DNA of 64,000 nucleotides from Ascochyta rabiei (lineage: Eukaryota; Ascomycota; Dothideomycetes; Pleosporales; Didymellaceae), in contig NC_082406.1 in assembly GCF_004011695.2 (NCBI RefSeq), positions 744,001 through 808,000 of the forward strand, read 5' to 3'. The notes beneath the pieces are model-generated. The model did not search any database, was not told the DNA's origin, and saw only the letters and a list, made by a program, of their open reading frames with translations. Below, in pieces: positions 33,894 through 45,612 of this stretch. A program made the translations under genes and the position numbers. Position 1 is the stretch's first letter. Every line of letters begins with the position of its first letter.

Positions 33894-34812
33894 GATCGGA
33901 GACTCATCACGAGGATATGCTTGCTCAGCCCTGCCAGGCTAACCGACAGATACACCGGTGAACCAAAGAATCAGCCCAATTGTAAAGCAGCGCAGGAGCT
34001 TGAACCCCAGGTTTGGCCGCTCAGCGACTGAGCTGACCGTTGAGTCGCTGCCTCTCCGCCGGTCAACGATGCAAGGCGCGGGAGAGGGCAAAAAGGGCAA
34101 GCATCTGGCACAGGGCTAAGGCCGATGATGTCAGTTGCTGGGCGGTTTGGCGCAAGCGAACGCTGGGTGCCTGACTAGCGTGCATTAGGTGGTGTGGAGG
34201 GCTGACATCTCGTTGGTGGACACGATGATGGGATGTCGATCGCAACCCTATTACTCGACTGTGGAAACACAAAGTTGCAGACATGTGCGGGGTGAAGCTA
34301 GGAGAGGTGACCCGGTGAGCATTGCACTGGCGCTGAGTAAGACGTGCAATCGAGCCGGAACGGGTCTGGAAAAAAGACATTGTGACATGTATGGATGAGT
34401 TTATTAGGTGTTCTGATGTACGCTATGACTCGCTCGCTGTAATCCGCATCATCTATGGTTGTACAAGTAAACGAACATTTGAACGCCGCGCCTGCTGATG
34501 CCGTGCATGCCGAAGAAGAGAAAGTCGTCGCGAACTCGAACTTCAGCGCTTGAAGTGTCCGTTCGGAGCGTGCAGTAAGAATAGAGCCCTGTGTGTCGAT
34601 CCTCGGCTCTCGATGTCCTGTATATAGTCCTAGCAATCGCGAGCTGGAGCAGAGTAGTCTGGTCGTTTTGACTAGCTTTGCTTTAGGCACTCGCAAGTCT
34701 CTGGTGCTCAGAGCGTGTAGCTCCTAGACTTGCGCTTCACAGCGCTGATGGAAAGCACCGCCTGTGACGGTGGGCGAGTATGAAAAGAGTACGCCGATGC
34801 GTCGTGGACTGC
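33894..34812. other. Intergenic, no gene seen
   Basis: The frames here (34063-34696) are short and have no protein character. It includes the likely promoter of the low-complexity gene and the 3' region of the mannosyltransferase. Confidence 0.5.
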
Positions 34813-36107
34813 TCAGCCGTAGATCTCGCCAATGTGGCGCTCGCTTTCGGGCTTCCAGGTGCCTGAAGGAAAGTCAGTTTGGGTCACAAGAATGCTTCAA
34901 GCTCAGACCTGTCGGCCAGGTACAAAGCCACACAGCCGTAAGATTGCACCAAGGCACAAATGCATGGGCCTTGCATTACAGAAGAAGAAAACTATCGCTT
35001 ACCTTCGAAAGCGTGCTTTACAAACGCCATTGGGTCGTCGTCCTCGCCGGCACCCATCGTCTTGATGCCAGGGCTGAAGCTGGTGATGGGCAGGACGATG
35101 ACGTCGCCCACCTTCTTGGGAGCTTTCATGCCGGTGAAGTGTTCCCAGGTGATGTTGCCTTTGCTGGAGCTCATGTCGAAGTAATCAGGATCGTTGAAGA
35201 AGCCGAAGATGGAGTCTGTCCAGCGCGCAGGGCCGGTGAACTCGATGATGCCCCTGTGGTCCTTGGTGAGCTTGCCCTCGGCCTTGCGCTTGAGCGTCTC
35301 GTAGGTGATGTTGGCGACGACCTCGACGAGGATGGGGTGGCCCGGCTTCGCCTGCATGGTCCACTGGCAGAACTGGATGCGGCGCGAGTACCACTGGGCC
35401 CAGTCTGGACGGTCTGGATCGGCCTCGATGCCAATGACCATGCCGTAGGAGTTGGTGGGCACGTCCGAGGGGACCCAGTCGGCGGCGCTCTTGAGGGCCG
35501 AGGTGTCAATGTCCGAGTAGATACCGCCACGCGCGAGCAGAATGAGGTAGCGGAAGAAGTCGGCCTTGAGGACGGGGAGCGGCAGGGCGTTGTAGGCCTC
35601 GAGAACGTCGGGCACTGAGGCGTAGAGGTGGCGGATGAGGTGGACGGCGACGTTGTCAGTGATGACCTCGTGGACGAAGTTGGGGTGGTGGATGGACCAG
35701 CTGGCCTCAGCCTCGCGGAACGAGTCGCTGAACTCGCCCTGAGCGGGCGTGTACTTCCACGTCTGCCAGATGTAGGCGGGGAACTTTGCGTCGATGTCGT
35801 AGGGGAACTGGTACTCAAGCTGCTGCTTGAGGGGGCGCGACTTGAGCTCGTCAAGGCTGAGCTGCTCCTTGGGCTTCTTGACGGGCGGCTCGGGCGCGTT
35901 GAAGACCTTGTCTGTCTTGTCGGCTTGCTTCTTGGCTGCTTCGGCCTTTGCGGCTGCTTCCTTGGGGTTGACCCACGGGCTGGGCTTGGGCAGGTCGTGG
36001 GCGTTTCTGAACGTGGGCGACTTGTCGCTCGTGTGGTGCGACTTGAAGAGGAAGAACAGCGTCAGACACGCGAGCGATAGCACGAGCGCCTTTTTGAACG
36101 TGAGCAT
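34813..36107 (-). CDS. GT32 alpha-1,6-mannosyltransferase, OCH1 type
   Basis: A 384-residue Golgi type II membrane protein in two exons, 35003-36107 and 34813-34862. The last exon adds GTWKPESERHIGEIYG, the usual OCH1-family tail. Reading through the donor GTAAGC instead gives a premature GKR end. Residues 7-24 (LVLSLACLTLFFLFK) are the membrane anchor, followed by a Lys/Ala-rich stem. The catalytic region includes FPAYIWQTWKY, LKADFFRYLILLARGGIYSD and the DXD motif in YSDIDTSAL. OCH1-type enzymes add the first alpha-1,6-mannose of the N-glycan outer chain from GDP-mannose. Several paralogues occur in filamentous fungi, so this may not be the initiating enzyme. Confidence 0.93.
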
Positions 36108-38602
36108 GGTGGGTGGCGATGATGATGGCGGTGGTCGTAGTGGGGGTGGGGGTGGTGGTGGCCGTGGTGGTGGCCGTGGTGGTGGTGATGGGTCTGTATG
36201 TAGGTGCAACACTGGAGAGCGCTCGACGTGGAGAAAACAACAGGTACGACGAGTGCGACAAGACCAAGTGAGCGCGTCGGTCGAGGCGTGGCTGCTCGGG
36301 GGATAGTCGAAATGTTGGACTTATCGGTCGCCGCTTCTTCTGGCTTACCCGGACAGTCCAAGCTGCTTCCGGCAATTGCGAGTGGAGGAAGGCGAATCGC
36401 AGCAGGCACACACTCAGAGGTGCTTGTGGGACATGGAGAGAGTCAGAAGACGCAGTGCAGGCAAGACAGAAGCGCAGACGAGGGGGGTTTTGTTGGGCAT
36501 ACGCTGCGTCCGCTTTTCTCAAGGGCAGCTTCTGGCAGGCAGGGGCTGTTTCACACGTCCGGCCGCGCTAGCTGCTGCAATGCCGCGCCGCCGATCGGAG
36601 CGTGCCTGTCTGTCTGTGCCTGCTGTGTATTTGCCCTTAGTAGGCTGGTGGGCTGTGCGCCTCTCCTCGCTCTCCTCGCTCTCCTCGCTGCTGCTGACGC
36701 TGCCCATGCGACTGGCCATCAGCAAGGGAGCCTGAACTCGGCGCTGCCTCTATCCTCCCTTTCGTCCACATCCACACCCACACACAGCTCGGGCCTGGCG
36801 TGGAGAGACGAGAGAGAGGGCCGCTGACACGTCTCAGCTAAGCGTGGCAGGAATTTGGCTCGTCCTTTGTCCACGTCGGGCCTAGCGTCTGGAGCTCTCA
36901 GGTTCCGCCACGCGTTCACCTCCATCAATCCCCGGCACCGATGGCTGCACGGTAACTAGAATACGCAAGCAAACGCCACTGGTCTGTCACGGCCGTTGCG
37001 CAAGCCTCCCATTCGTGCCGTTGTGAAAAAGCTTCATCGTCCTGCAAGGCACTGCCTCTGGGACAGAAGCTGTATACTCCAACTTCACCTCCCTTGCTGG
37101 CCGTTTGCAGGTGGCCAAGCGAGGCGACTTGCGCGGCAACGGCATGGGCTGAAACGTAGCCCTCCCGGCTCGAGTCGCCCTCTTTAGCACCTTATCAAAC
37201 CATACCACACGCGAGCCTATGCACCTCCACATGCGAAGCCATCTGCAAACCTGCGCCTTCCTCCAGGCTGCGCCTTCCTCCAGGTGCTGACGTCTGCCGG
37301 CAACAGAGGAGGACACTTGTCGTCAGGAACCAGCCCTCTTCCAGCCACGCACCTAAGCACGGCGCTCCGACTGGTGGCCGTTTTTGGTGCATTACTTGTA
37401 TCATCGCGCGTCTGCCCGCCATCTGTGGAGACGTCATGGATCCAGACCAGCCCCAGGAGGATGCTGTTCTGGAAACATGGCAGAGCCGTTGCTTCCGTTC
37501 CAGACCAGCTGTTCTCCACTGTCTCCACAATCGCACTTGGCCTCATCAAAGAACAAAGCCGTTGCTCTCTGGAAAGGAGTTCATAAAGGATTTCATAAAA
37601 GGAATTTATAAAAGGTGTGAATGTCAACAAAAAAACATGGATACAAACTTCAAAGGCCTAGTGCCATTGGCCCCCTCGTATCGCCGCCTTGTCTCCTCCC
37701 CTTTCTGGACTTTGGACCGCTCGATGGATCCCCACAGATAACGACCCATTCATGCAAATCAAGCTTCCACCTGCATCACGACAAGACCTGCCCACCCAGC
37801 CAAGCTTCCCGCAGCAACTGAAGCCGTCTGCTGTGGATACCTTACGATGCAGTCTTCGTGCCGTCTAAAAGCACCAGACCCCTCTTACACTGTAAACAAT
37901 ATAACTCCATTCCCAATATCGTAGATCACAAAGTTGTCGCAACCACATATGCCTTGTAGCACGATAACACCCCCAAAAAAAGTAAGATTCCAAAATAGCT
38001 GGTACCCTTTTCCATCCAATCAGGCGACGACCTAAGCGAGTGGTAACGTTCCCAATTAGCGGGTATATCGACGGCTGGGAAGACCTGCCGCATTGGGTAG
38101 TTTGGTTTGCTCTACTGTACATCAGTCGACTTTGCACGTCATGCTGGGACTTGGTGTCTTTGTGGCTGGGGTAGAGTGAAATGGAATGGAATGCGAGACG
38201 ATGACAAGCATAGGTGTTCTAGTAGGGCTTATGTATCGCAAGGATGATTCTTTTTACGAGTTGGAATATGAGGACTACCAACTAGATCTACCGCAAGCGA
38301 GGCGTGGAAAGGAGAGTCTCGTATATCGGTGGAGAAGAGATGGATACAGATTACTTGACTGTTTGCTCTGTTGTGTTGGACTGAAGAACACTTTGAGCTG
38401 TGACTTATTGTTCAATTGATCCAGTTCTGAGAAAGTGCCTGGGAGTTGCATAGGACTTTAATATAGCAGGGAAGAGCAAGAAGAAGAAGAAGAAGATGTA
38501 TGCACAATCCAACAAACAAACAGCAGTGGTATACCCAGGCAAATTCCAACACTCCTCTCCAAACCTTTAATTACCCGAAGAACAAAACCGAAAATCAACC
38601 CC
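36108..38602. other. Long 2.5 kb intergenic region
   Basis: No supported gene. It contains simple repeats: GGT-rich at 36120-36190 and a CTCCTCGCT tandem at 36662-36690, with AGAAGAAG at 38477-38495. The part nearest the mannosyltransferase is probably its promoter and 5' leader. Frames on both strands here are compositional artefacts of GC-rich sequence. Confidence 0.5.
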
Positions 38603-40106
38603 TCATATTCGCCTTCCACTCCCAATATGCACGGGCACTCCGGGATGCATATTCATCAAATACTGCGGCCCGGGCATCGTCCCGCCTCCGAACATGCCCT
38701 TTGCATTCGAATTTCCATTCCCGCTCCTAGCACCCACACCTCCCTCCCGTCGACTCTCATCCAGAAACCCTTTCAAGCTCGTTGCGCTCCCCGTCGTGCT
38801 TCCAACGCGCTCTTTTCCTAGCAGCCCGAGCTCCGAGCTAGACGATGAAGAGAGCGGAAGCCTGGACGTGGACCGTGTGTAGGCGGATCCTCGACGGCGG
38901 ACAATGGAGGTTAGAATTGCGAGAGCGATGATGAGGAGGAGCGAGAGTGCCGTGTAGGTAAGTACGATTGGGCGGGATTGCGAGGATAGTCGGAGGCCGA
39001 GGCCGCCCGAGACGAGGAGGAGGGTCAGTGCTAAAGTTGATAGTGGGGTGTGTAGATGCGGGATAGAGCGGTGGAGGGTTGCTAGTGGGCGAGCTGGGAG
39101 GATGGAGAGGAGGAGCAGTGGCGCTAGGGAGACTAGAGCGAGGATCTGGTGCGGTGTGTTGAAGGTTTTGGACTGATGCGTGTCAGTATGCGAAGACGGG
39201 TTGGGCACGTGAGAAGATGCACTTACGCGGTTGTACTGGTTCGACGTAGCAATGCCTAGCCCGTAGGCGACACCCAAACATATCATCACCGCGATCGAAA
39301 ATCCAATGTGTATGCGAATGTTTCTCAGAAATCCTGCAATGAGCACATTGAGCGGCCACGCCACAAACAATACCAAACAACCCAAAATTGCATGCGCAAG
39401 GGTCTTCAGGTCGGTGTCTTTCGTCAACTCGCTCTGCACTTGGACACCGTTGTTTGCATCGCTCTTCAATGGGACGCCCCCTGAGCCAGTGGCGACTGTC
39501 ATATCCATCGTGAAGTATCCATAGCGAGCATGTCTCTGCAGATCAGCAGAAGGTGATGACGATTGCAGGGCGTGAGCATTGCCGAAAGCATAAATCATGG
39601 GCTGGTCTGTCGAAGTCGCATCAAGAAACCCGTTTGGCCAAACACGACAGTCCGAGCAGCGGGCGTGCAAGATCATCATATCGTCTTCGATTCGTGTGTC
39701 ATCGAGCACTTCAATCTTCAGCTTTCCAGTGTAGACGGGCTCGCCGGCTTTCCTGCCGATGCGTGGCGATATCGTGACATCTGTTGAGTTGAGCCTGTGC
39801 TTCCGATTCCAAGAAACTGAACCTACTGTCGCCATTCGCGTCCGGATACATGATCAACATCAGACTGTTCTCCATCTGCCGCCCGAATCCAACGCCGACC
39901 CACGAGTACGCCGGGCTGGCGAAGTAAAAGTAGACATCGCTCGAATCGTTTGCGATATTAACAGAGAACTGGGTTTCCGTCTCTCGCAGATAGAACGTCG
40001 ACGCCGCAAGGATAGTCACGCTCTCATTCAGCGCCTGCGCAAACGTCGCCCCCAAGACGACCGAACCCACTATCGTCGCAACCAACTTGCACTTGAGCGC
40101 AAACAT
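38603..40106 (-). CDS. DOMON-cytochrome b561-like membrane protein
   Basis: A 467-residue protein in three exons, 39827-40106, 39227-39780 and 38603-39172. The first intron is only 46 bp. Its removal yields MYPDANGDNVTISPRIG, a normal DOMON strand, whereas no other splice keeps the frame. A signal peptide (VATIVGSVVLGATFAQA) is followed by the DOMON/CDH-cytochrome-like domain, with Met in ENSLMLIMYP as a possible haem ligand and ARCSDCRVW. The membrane part has His in LAHAILGCLV, IHIGFS, HQILALV and LHRSIPHLH, as expected for b561 haem pairs. The family is thought to move electrons across a membrane. The C-terminal tail is Ser/Gly-rich and cytoplasmic. Intron 2 (39173-39226, 54 bp) is stop-free and in phase, so a retained-intron isoform is possible. 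Confidence 0.9.
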
Positions 40107-41187
40107 AGCCTCGCCGTAAGCTGAATCAACCAGAATAAAGAGAGAAGAATGGAGACCAGCTCCTCACCACGCCCCTGCAGCGTGTCATACCTTATACGCC
40201 TGTCTGTCCCTGCGTACAAGTACAGCGCCACACTGCAGCAGCTCAGGGTTCACATGAGGTCTCGCGCCGTAGCACCCCTCACCTCACTGTGAAACCTTAC
40301 GCCGGGCCGCCCGCCAGGGACCCGTGTGTCGATTTGTTCGAACGGTGTCTTGCTCGTGGTTGGCGCGCGGTCGCGTAACGTGAAACCCCTGGCTTGGAAT
40401 GAACGTATCACTAAGCGCCCTCCTCTATTGGCAGTAGTGCTCGGCGAGCTAACGACCGTTGGAATGCACTGTATTTATAGATGGGGAGGAACGTGGTTGG
40501 GACCGTGATGTTGGGTCTGCTAGCAGTGCACAGATGCAGGGAGTGGTAGTGTAGGAAAGCAGTCCGGGGAGAGCGAGTGACGGGCCTCGTTCCTTACATA
40601 TTCTAAAGTGGCACTAGTCGCTTTGGGAGACATGTCGAAGGCGCAACCTCTCACAAATAACGGGTGTTGAACGATCCGAGAACTGTAATCTATTCGGCAA
40701 CTGCTCGCTTGTGGCTTGTGACTAATGTTGCAAACTGTCGAAACGGTGAATTTGAGAATCTGAGTACTGTGTACCTCCTTGCGCGCGACAACCGAACCGT
40801 ACAGCGTAGAAATGCCCACCAAAGTGAGAAGAAGAGTAGAAATTCAATAACGTTAGCCCGCTCTTGGTCGCTCCGGGTATGCTAGTCATAGTCGTCATAG
40901 TCATTAGTGCGTGCGAATTATGGAACTGTGGGCGTATCCTCGTCGCTGACCCCATGTCTGATCCTCAATATCATCTTCTGGTATCAAGATGAAACTTTTG
41001 CACAAAGCTGCACCAAACGAATCGTGGGGTGGTCCGAGGCTTTGGTTGATCGCCGTGATCTGCGCGTTGAGACAACGAGCGGGCCTGTTCCAGCTGATCC
41101 AGAACCCGTTGCGGTGGCTTTCGAGTCTCAGTCGCGAAAAAAGGTGTAGTCGCAAGGATTCAAAGAGATCTAGTGTCACCGTGTTGG
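40107..41187. other. Intergenic, no gene seen
   Basis: This is the promoter side of the DOMON gene and the 3' flank of the charged-repeat gene. Open frames at 40520-41180 overlap on both strands without recognisable content. Confidence 0.5.
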
Positions 41188-43162
41188 CTAACGGTACCTG
41201 CTGCGGCGGCTATCAAATGACACCTCGTGCTCGTAGTAGCGGTCGTCGTAGGCTGAGCTCGGCCGGCGGATTTCCTCACGCTCAAACTCAATCTCCCTTA
41301 TGCGGGCCTTGCGCTTGCGGCGGATATCGTCGGAAATCTCGACGAGGTGAAGAACGTCCTCCTGCTCGGTTGTTAGCGCACCCTGAATACCCGGGGTTTG
41401 AGCTTCACATACGTAGCGCAGGTACTCCATAATGTAGAAGAAATCATCCGACTCTTCGCACCTGTAACCCATGACATCGATGGCTTCGCGGAGCACCAGA
41501 TCCTTTGTCACTTCTGTCCACATGTCCTTCTTCTTGGATTTTACAGGGCCCTGGGTAAGAATGTCAGTGACGTGTTCATCCTCGGCGCTGATGAACTTTG
41601 AACGGCGGACGCCGTTATATCGCTGCCAGGTGACTTCCTGAGAGCCGCCACCGATTCCGTCCAATTGAACTCGCTTCGTGCCGGGTGGAACGTCGATGAT
41701 GGTCCAATCTGTAGTGGCACCGTTCCAAGCCTCGCCCGGATAGGCGCGCTCCAAAGCTTTGCGATTGTAGTAATCGGCTTCAATCTCGAACTCGGAATCG
41801 GTAGGGGCAGGGGCAGTATAACGACGTCTGGGAGGGCTGAAGGAGGGCGAGCGGGCTCTCACCTCAAAATCATGATTGCGGCTGCGGCTGCGATCAATCT
41901 CAATGTCGAGCTCCTCAAACTCAGTCGAACGTCCACCTTTCCTGGTTCTGAATAGGTAAGCGCCGGCTGTCGCATACCTGTTGGAGCGCACTTACTCTCT
42001 ACGGTTGATCTCAATCTCGATGCGCTCATTGCGTGGGGGCGAAGGAGGCGCTGGTGGTGGAGGAGGGGGCGTTGGCGAGCGGGCTCTCTCGACACCTGCA
42101 TCGTCGTCAACATCACATGTCCCGTAGGTTAGCCATCTCAAACTTACCATGATCGATGTGCCTGTGGTGCGTAATGATCTCCTGGATGATGGGAGGCCTG
42201 ATCTCTGGCTCGGGCGCTGGTGGCGGTGGCGGTGGAGGTGGCAAGGGCTCAGGAGAAGGCGAGCGCTCTTCCATGCGACGAATTACTATCTCGTCCTTGA
42301 CGACTTCGCGCTCGCGGGGGCCTCGCGACTGCTCACGGGGTCGGCGAACAACGAACTCCTCCCGTTCGCGAGCGACCAGCTCTCCACGTGAGCTCGGCGT
42401 TGGCAGAGATCGCTCTCGGCCTCGTATGACGAGAGAATCTCTTTCTACGCTGCGGTCTCTGCCGTTGCGGCTGAACTCGCGGCGAGAAGCGCGGATGTCA
42501 AAGTTGCCGTCTCGCTCCTGGAAGCGGATGGAGTCACGCTCGGCTGAGACATCGCGGCCATCGCTGCTGAAGTCCTTGCGAGAGGCGCGGATGTCGATGC
42601 TGTCGCCGCGCTCTCGGAAACGGACATCTTCGCGCTCGATGCTGACTTCACGGGGGCGGGGGTGGGCGCCATCGCCGCGGCGGAAGGGGATGTCACGCTC
42701 AAAACGGGCCTCTCGTGGCGGAGGGCCTCTGGACTGCTCGCGGCGTTTGATGGTCACGTCGATTTCGTCCTTTTCGCGTTCGAGCTCGCGTCGGCCGCGG
42801 CCTCCCGTGTCACTGCGGCGCAGGGTGATGTCGTCGAGTTCGCGCTCTCTCACGCTAGAGGGTGGGGGCGGTGGGCGGCTGCGGATGGAGATGTTGTCGT
42901 CGTCGAAGGCGCCGCGGTGACTGCGGGGCGGCGGCGGGGCTCTGGAGAAGGTGTCCTCGTCGCGGTCTCGCCCACGGAGGACCATGGGCCCAGTGGTAGG
43001 GCGGTCGTCGCGGAGGAAGTCGGCGGCACTGCGGCGCGGATCGCTGCCACGGCGCAGCTCAATGTCGAGTTCCTCATAGTTGCGTTCGCTGCGGTTGCCG
43101 TTGCGGTAGAAGTCGCGCTCGCGCTCCTCGTACAGCTCGGCGGTCGGGTAGCGGCGCGACAT
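41188..43162 (-). CDS. Arg/Glu/Asp-rich fungal protein with conserved C-terminal domain
   Basis: A 624-residue protein in three exons, 42148-43162, 41996-42095 and 41188-41947, with introns of 52 and 48 bp. The first two-thirds is a repetitive mixed-charge region built of units like DISAERDSIRFQERDG and RGRERS, with two poly-Pro tracts. The C-terminal 200 residues look folded: TTDWTIIDVPPGTKRVQLDG, EVTWQRYNGVRRSKFISAED, then EAIDVMGYRCEESDDFFYIM. From memory this matches a fungal family listed as DUF8035, which should be checked. Function is unknown. The mixed-charge region resembles RE/RD-rich nuclear proteins, but no RNA-binding motif is seen. The start is the ATG of MSRRYPTAELYEE. An upstream open stretch is Pro/Leu-rich leader. 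Confidence 0.85.
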
Positions 43163-44349
43163 GGCGCGGGCGCGGAGGGCGGTGGGTGAGGGGCAGCGCA
43201 GCGAGCGAGGCTGGTGGGGGGTGCGATGATCTGCCGCAGCAGCAGCAACAACAACACAGCACGGGTGGAGGGGGGGCGGAGGCGGGGGCGAGACGAGGGC
43301 ACGAGCAGGATGCAGGAGGGGGGGAAGAAGGAAGAATCGGGGTAATAAGACGAGAAGACGAGAAGACAGGAAGACGAGAAGACGGCAAGACAAGACAAGA
43401 CGACTGGGCCGACCAGACGAGACGGCAACAAGCAGGCTGAGAGCGTGGCCTGACGTTATGCAGCGAGTGCGCCTGGGAGCCGTGGGTGGGCGGTGGGCGA
43501 GGAGACTGGCGAGTGGTGGGCCGTCTGTAGACTTCCAAGGTCCAAGGCCCAAGGCCCAAGGTCCCAGGTCCGTTGGGCACGCATGTCCTGCTTGACGGTC
43601 ATGACCATGACGTAGGCACTAACTCGCGAATCAAGATGGCACCTAAGATGGCACCTGAGCCCGCTCGTCCAATGGCAGGCGCGCCTGCAGCACCGCATGC
43701 CCCTCACCCTCCTCCCTCACCCCCACCCCTCATCCCAACCCCGGCTTGGACCACCTGCACGAGCAGTTCATGAGCAGAACACGCTGCAGCCTCTTGCCAG
43801 CCACCGGCGAGGTGAGCCGTGAGCCAGAAGGAAGGATGCTCGCATGGTCGTGTACCTACCTATGAACACCTGGACAGGACAGGGTGCGAGGGACATGCCC
43901 TGCCACCACAGCCGCAGCCTATTCGGTGCAATTAGCAGCCTTCGGTGCAATCTTGATGCAGCAAGCACCATATCACCGCACAGCTTTTGGTCAATGCAAA
44001 CTGCCCAAGGACTGCCCAAGAACTGCCTGAACCGGCTCCAGCACCCAACGCAGACACGTTCAGGTACAGCAGCAACGACCCATCCGTAGCCTGACGCCAA
44101 CCTGACGCCAACCCGTCTAACCACCCCCAAACACCCTGTCAAGATCTGCCTAACCACTGTAGCTCTCCCGTCGTTGGCTCTCCCAAACCTTGTGCGCAAC
44201 GTGCCCTCGGCTGCCCGAGGCGACCCGTTGCCGTGCCACTGTTGACCGCTGGACCCTTTGACGTTTGCAGCATGCAGTCTACCTTGCTGTCGACGGTGGC
44301 TCGTTGTGAACATCGAGGTGTCGCTGCCAAGACGCTGTCCTGGTGGTTC
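43163..44349. other. Intergenic with simple repeats
   Basis: This is the upstream side of the charged-repeat gene. Purine repeats of GACGAGAAGA type lie at about 43348-43400, a CCAAGGCCCAAGG repeat at 43540-43570, a doubled AAGATGGCACCT near 43635 and TGACGCCAACC twice near 44090. No gene. Confidence 0.5.
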
Positions 44350-44975
44350 ATTCTACCCTCGTATGCACGATGACGTATGTGTGACTGGTGGGAACATACA
44401 CTCACCAAAGCCGTAACCACTCTCCATGAACGGTGGCTTGACTGGCATGCAAGAGCAAGAGTTTGTGTTCGATACAAAGAAACCCGTCCATCTGCTTCTA
44501 GGGAGTAATTGCATGTGAACAAACGCCTTGTGGCCTTCGCCGTAGAGTAGACGCATGTTGACGTCGAAAAGTCCAAACAGACTGTAGCCATGGCTTCCAT
44601 CTTGGTCGTCGCACGTGTTGCAGCCCAGCTCATTCGCATGGCAACACTAGCATCAGCTAAATCGGCGCCGTTCAGGTATCCTCCATTGACACCAGTGATG
44701 CGACTAAGTTCCAAGCGTAAGCTGTCTTTTGTCCCAAAGCAGAACCAGTTCTTGTCGTACAACGCCATGCGGCGAGGTGCGACCAGCTCTTGCAATGTCC
44801 GCCCGCGTGTAAACCATTTTGCTTCAGCCAGTCCTGCTACCGTGCTGCACATGGCTGCGTCAGCTGTGACGCCTGGGACCAAAGACACTTTACGGTCTTC
44901 CAGGTAGACGTAGCAATCCCGCGCCAGCCGGTGCCACCGAAACATGCTGTTGATGGCTTCGCTCTTCAACATTGA
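44350..44975 (-). pseudogene. HET-domain pseudogene, 5'-truncated and frameshifted
   Basis: The minus strand reads the second half of a heterokaryon-incompatibility domain: SEAINSMFRWHRLARDCYVY, KWFTRGRTLQELVAPRRMAL, YDKNWFCFGTKDSLRLELSR and MSWAATRATTKME. Where AYCLLGLFDVNMPLLYGEG should follow, the frame shifts, and MRLLYGEGHKAFVHMQ resumes in another frame at 44503-44556. The N-terminal half of the domain, including the usual start of HET proteins, is absent, and no homologous sequence is seen upstream. HET proteins trigger cell death on non-self fusion. This copy is dead. Confidence 0.88.
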
Positions 44976-45612
44976 ATAGCCACATTGCGATGGAGAGGAT
45001 GCTGGAGAAACAGAACAGCGTGAATACGGCGAGGAGAGGGTTCGTTAGCAGGCAGCGGGAAAAGCGTGACGGGCAGGCGTGAGGCTGAGCACTCCATGCT
45101 GTACTCCGCTTTGGCTCCCGAGGCTGCGCCATGCAGACTGCATCCACGACAAAGAAGATCGTTGCTTGTCGTTTGCAAGTGCTCGCTATTGCCTGCATCG
45201 GAATATGCCATCTTGCGATTGTGCTGTAGTTCGCTATTACCAAAGCACCTCAGGCTAAGACTTCACCCTGCTCGCTTGTGATGACGTTGATCTTGAAACC
45301 ACAGCGCGTGGCCAAACATAGTACAGGAATAACAGTGGCTGCGGCATTCAGAGCCTGTGGCATGGTGCGGAGAAAGCTGAGTGCTGTCTCTCGTAGTGAG
45401 GGCTTGCGGACGGCGCTATGAAACGTGGACGCGACACTTGGCGGGGAGTGAAGTCCGCACGTCCCGGTCCAGTGACAAGATGACGCGGCAACGACGAACC
45501 ACCTGGGCGAGTCTCAGCATTGCCTTCCTTTGTCCCCGAGCCTTACAACTGAACCTTTCACCCCTTCCACCTCCAAACTTTTTCTCTTTCCTTACTGTAT
45601 ACACGCTTCATC
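44976..45612. other. Upstream of the His-rich gene, no gene seen
   Basis: The last 100 bp before 45613 is pyrimidine-rich (TTTCACCCCTTCCACCTCC, CTCTTTCC), a common feature just upstream of fungal transcription starts. Nothing else is recognised. Confidence 0.5.

Noticed and set aside
35171..35854. Ser/Thr/Arg-rich minus-strand frame of 227 codons
   Set aside because: It is an out-of-frame shadow of the mannosyltransferase gene caused by its GC-rich third positions.
36200..37740. Multiple 100-200 codon frames in the long intergenic region
   Set aside because: They overlap on both strands, are Ser/Arg/Ala-rich and have no splice-supported extension or domain.
42156..43189. Several long plus-strand frames (up to 254 codons)
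   Set aside because: They are mirror frames of the repetitive Arg/Glu-rich gene on the minus strand; the composition explains their openness.
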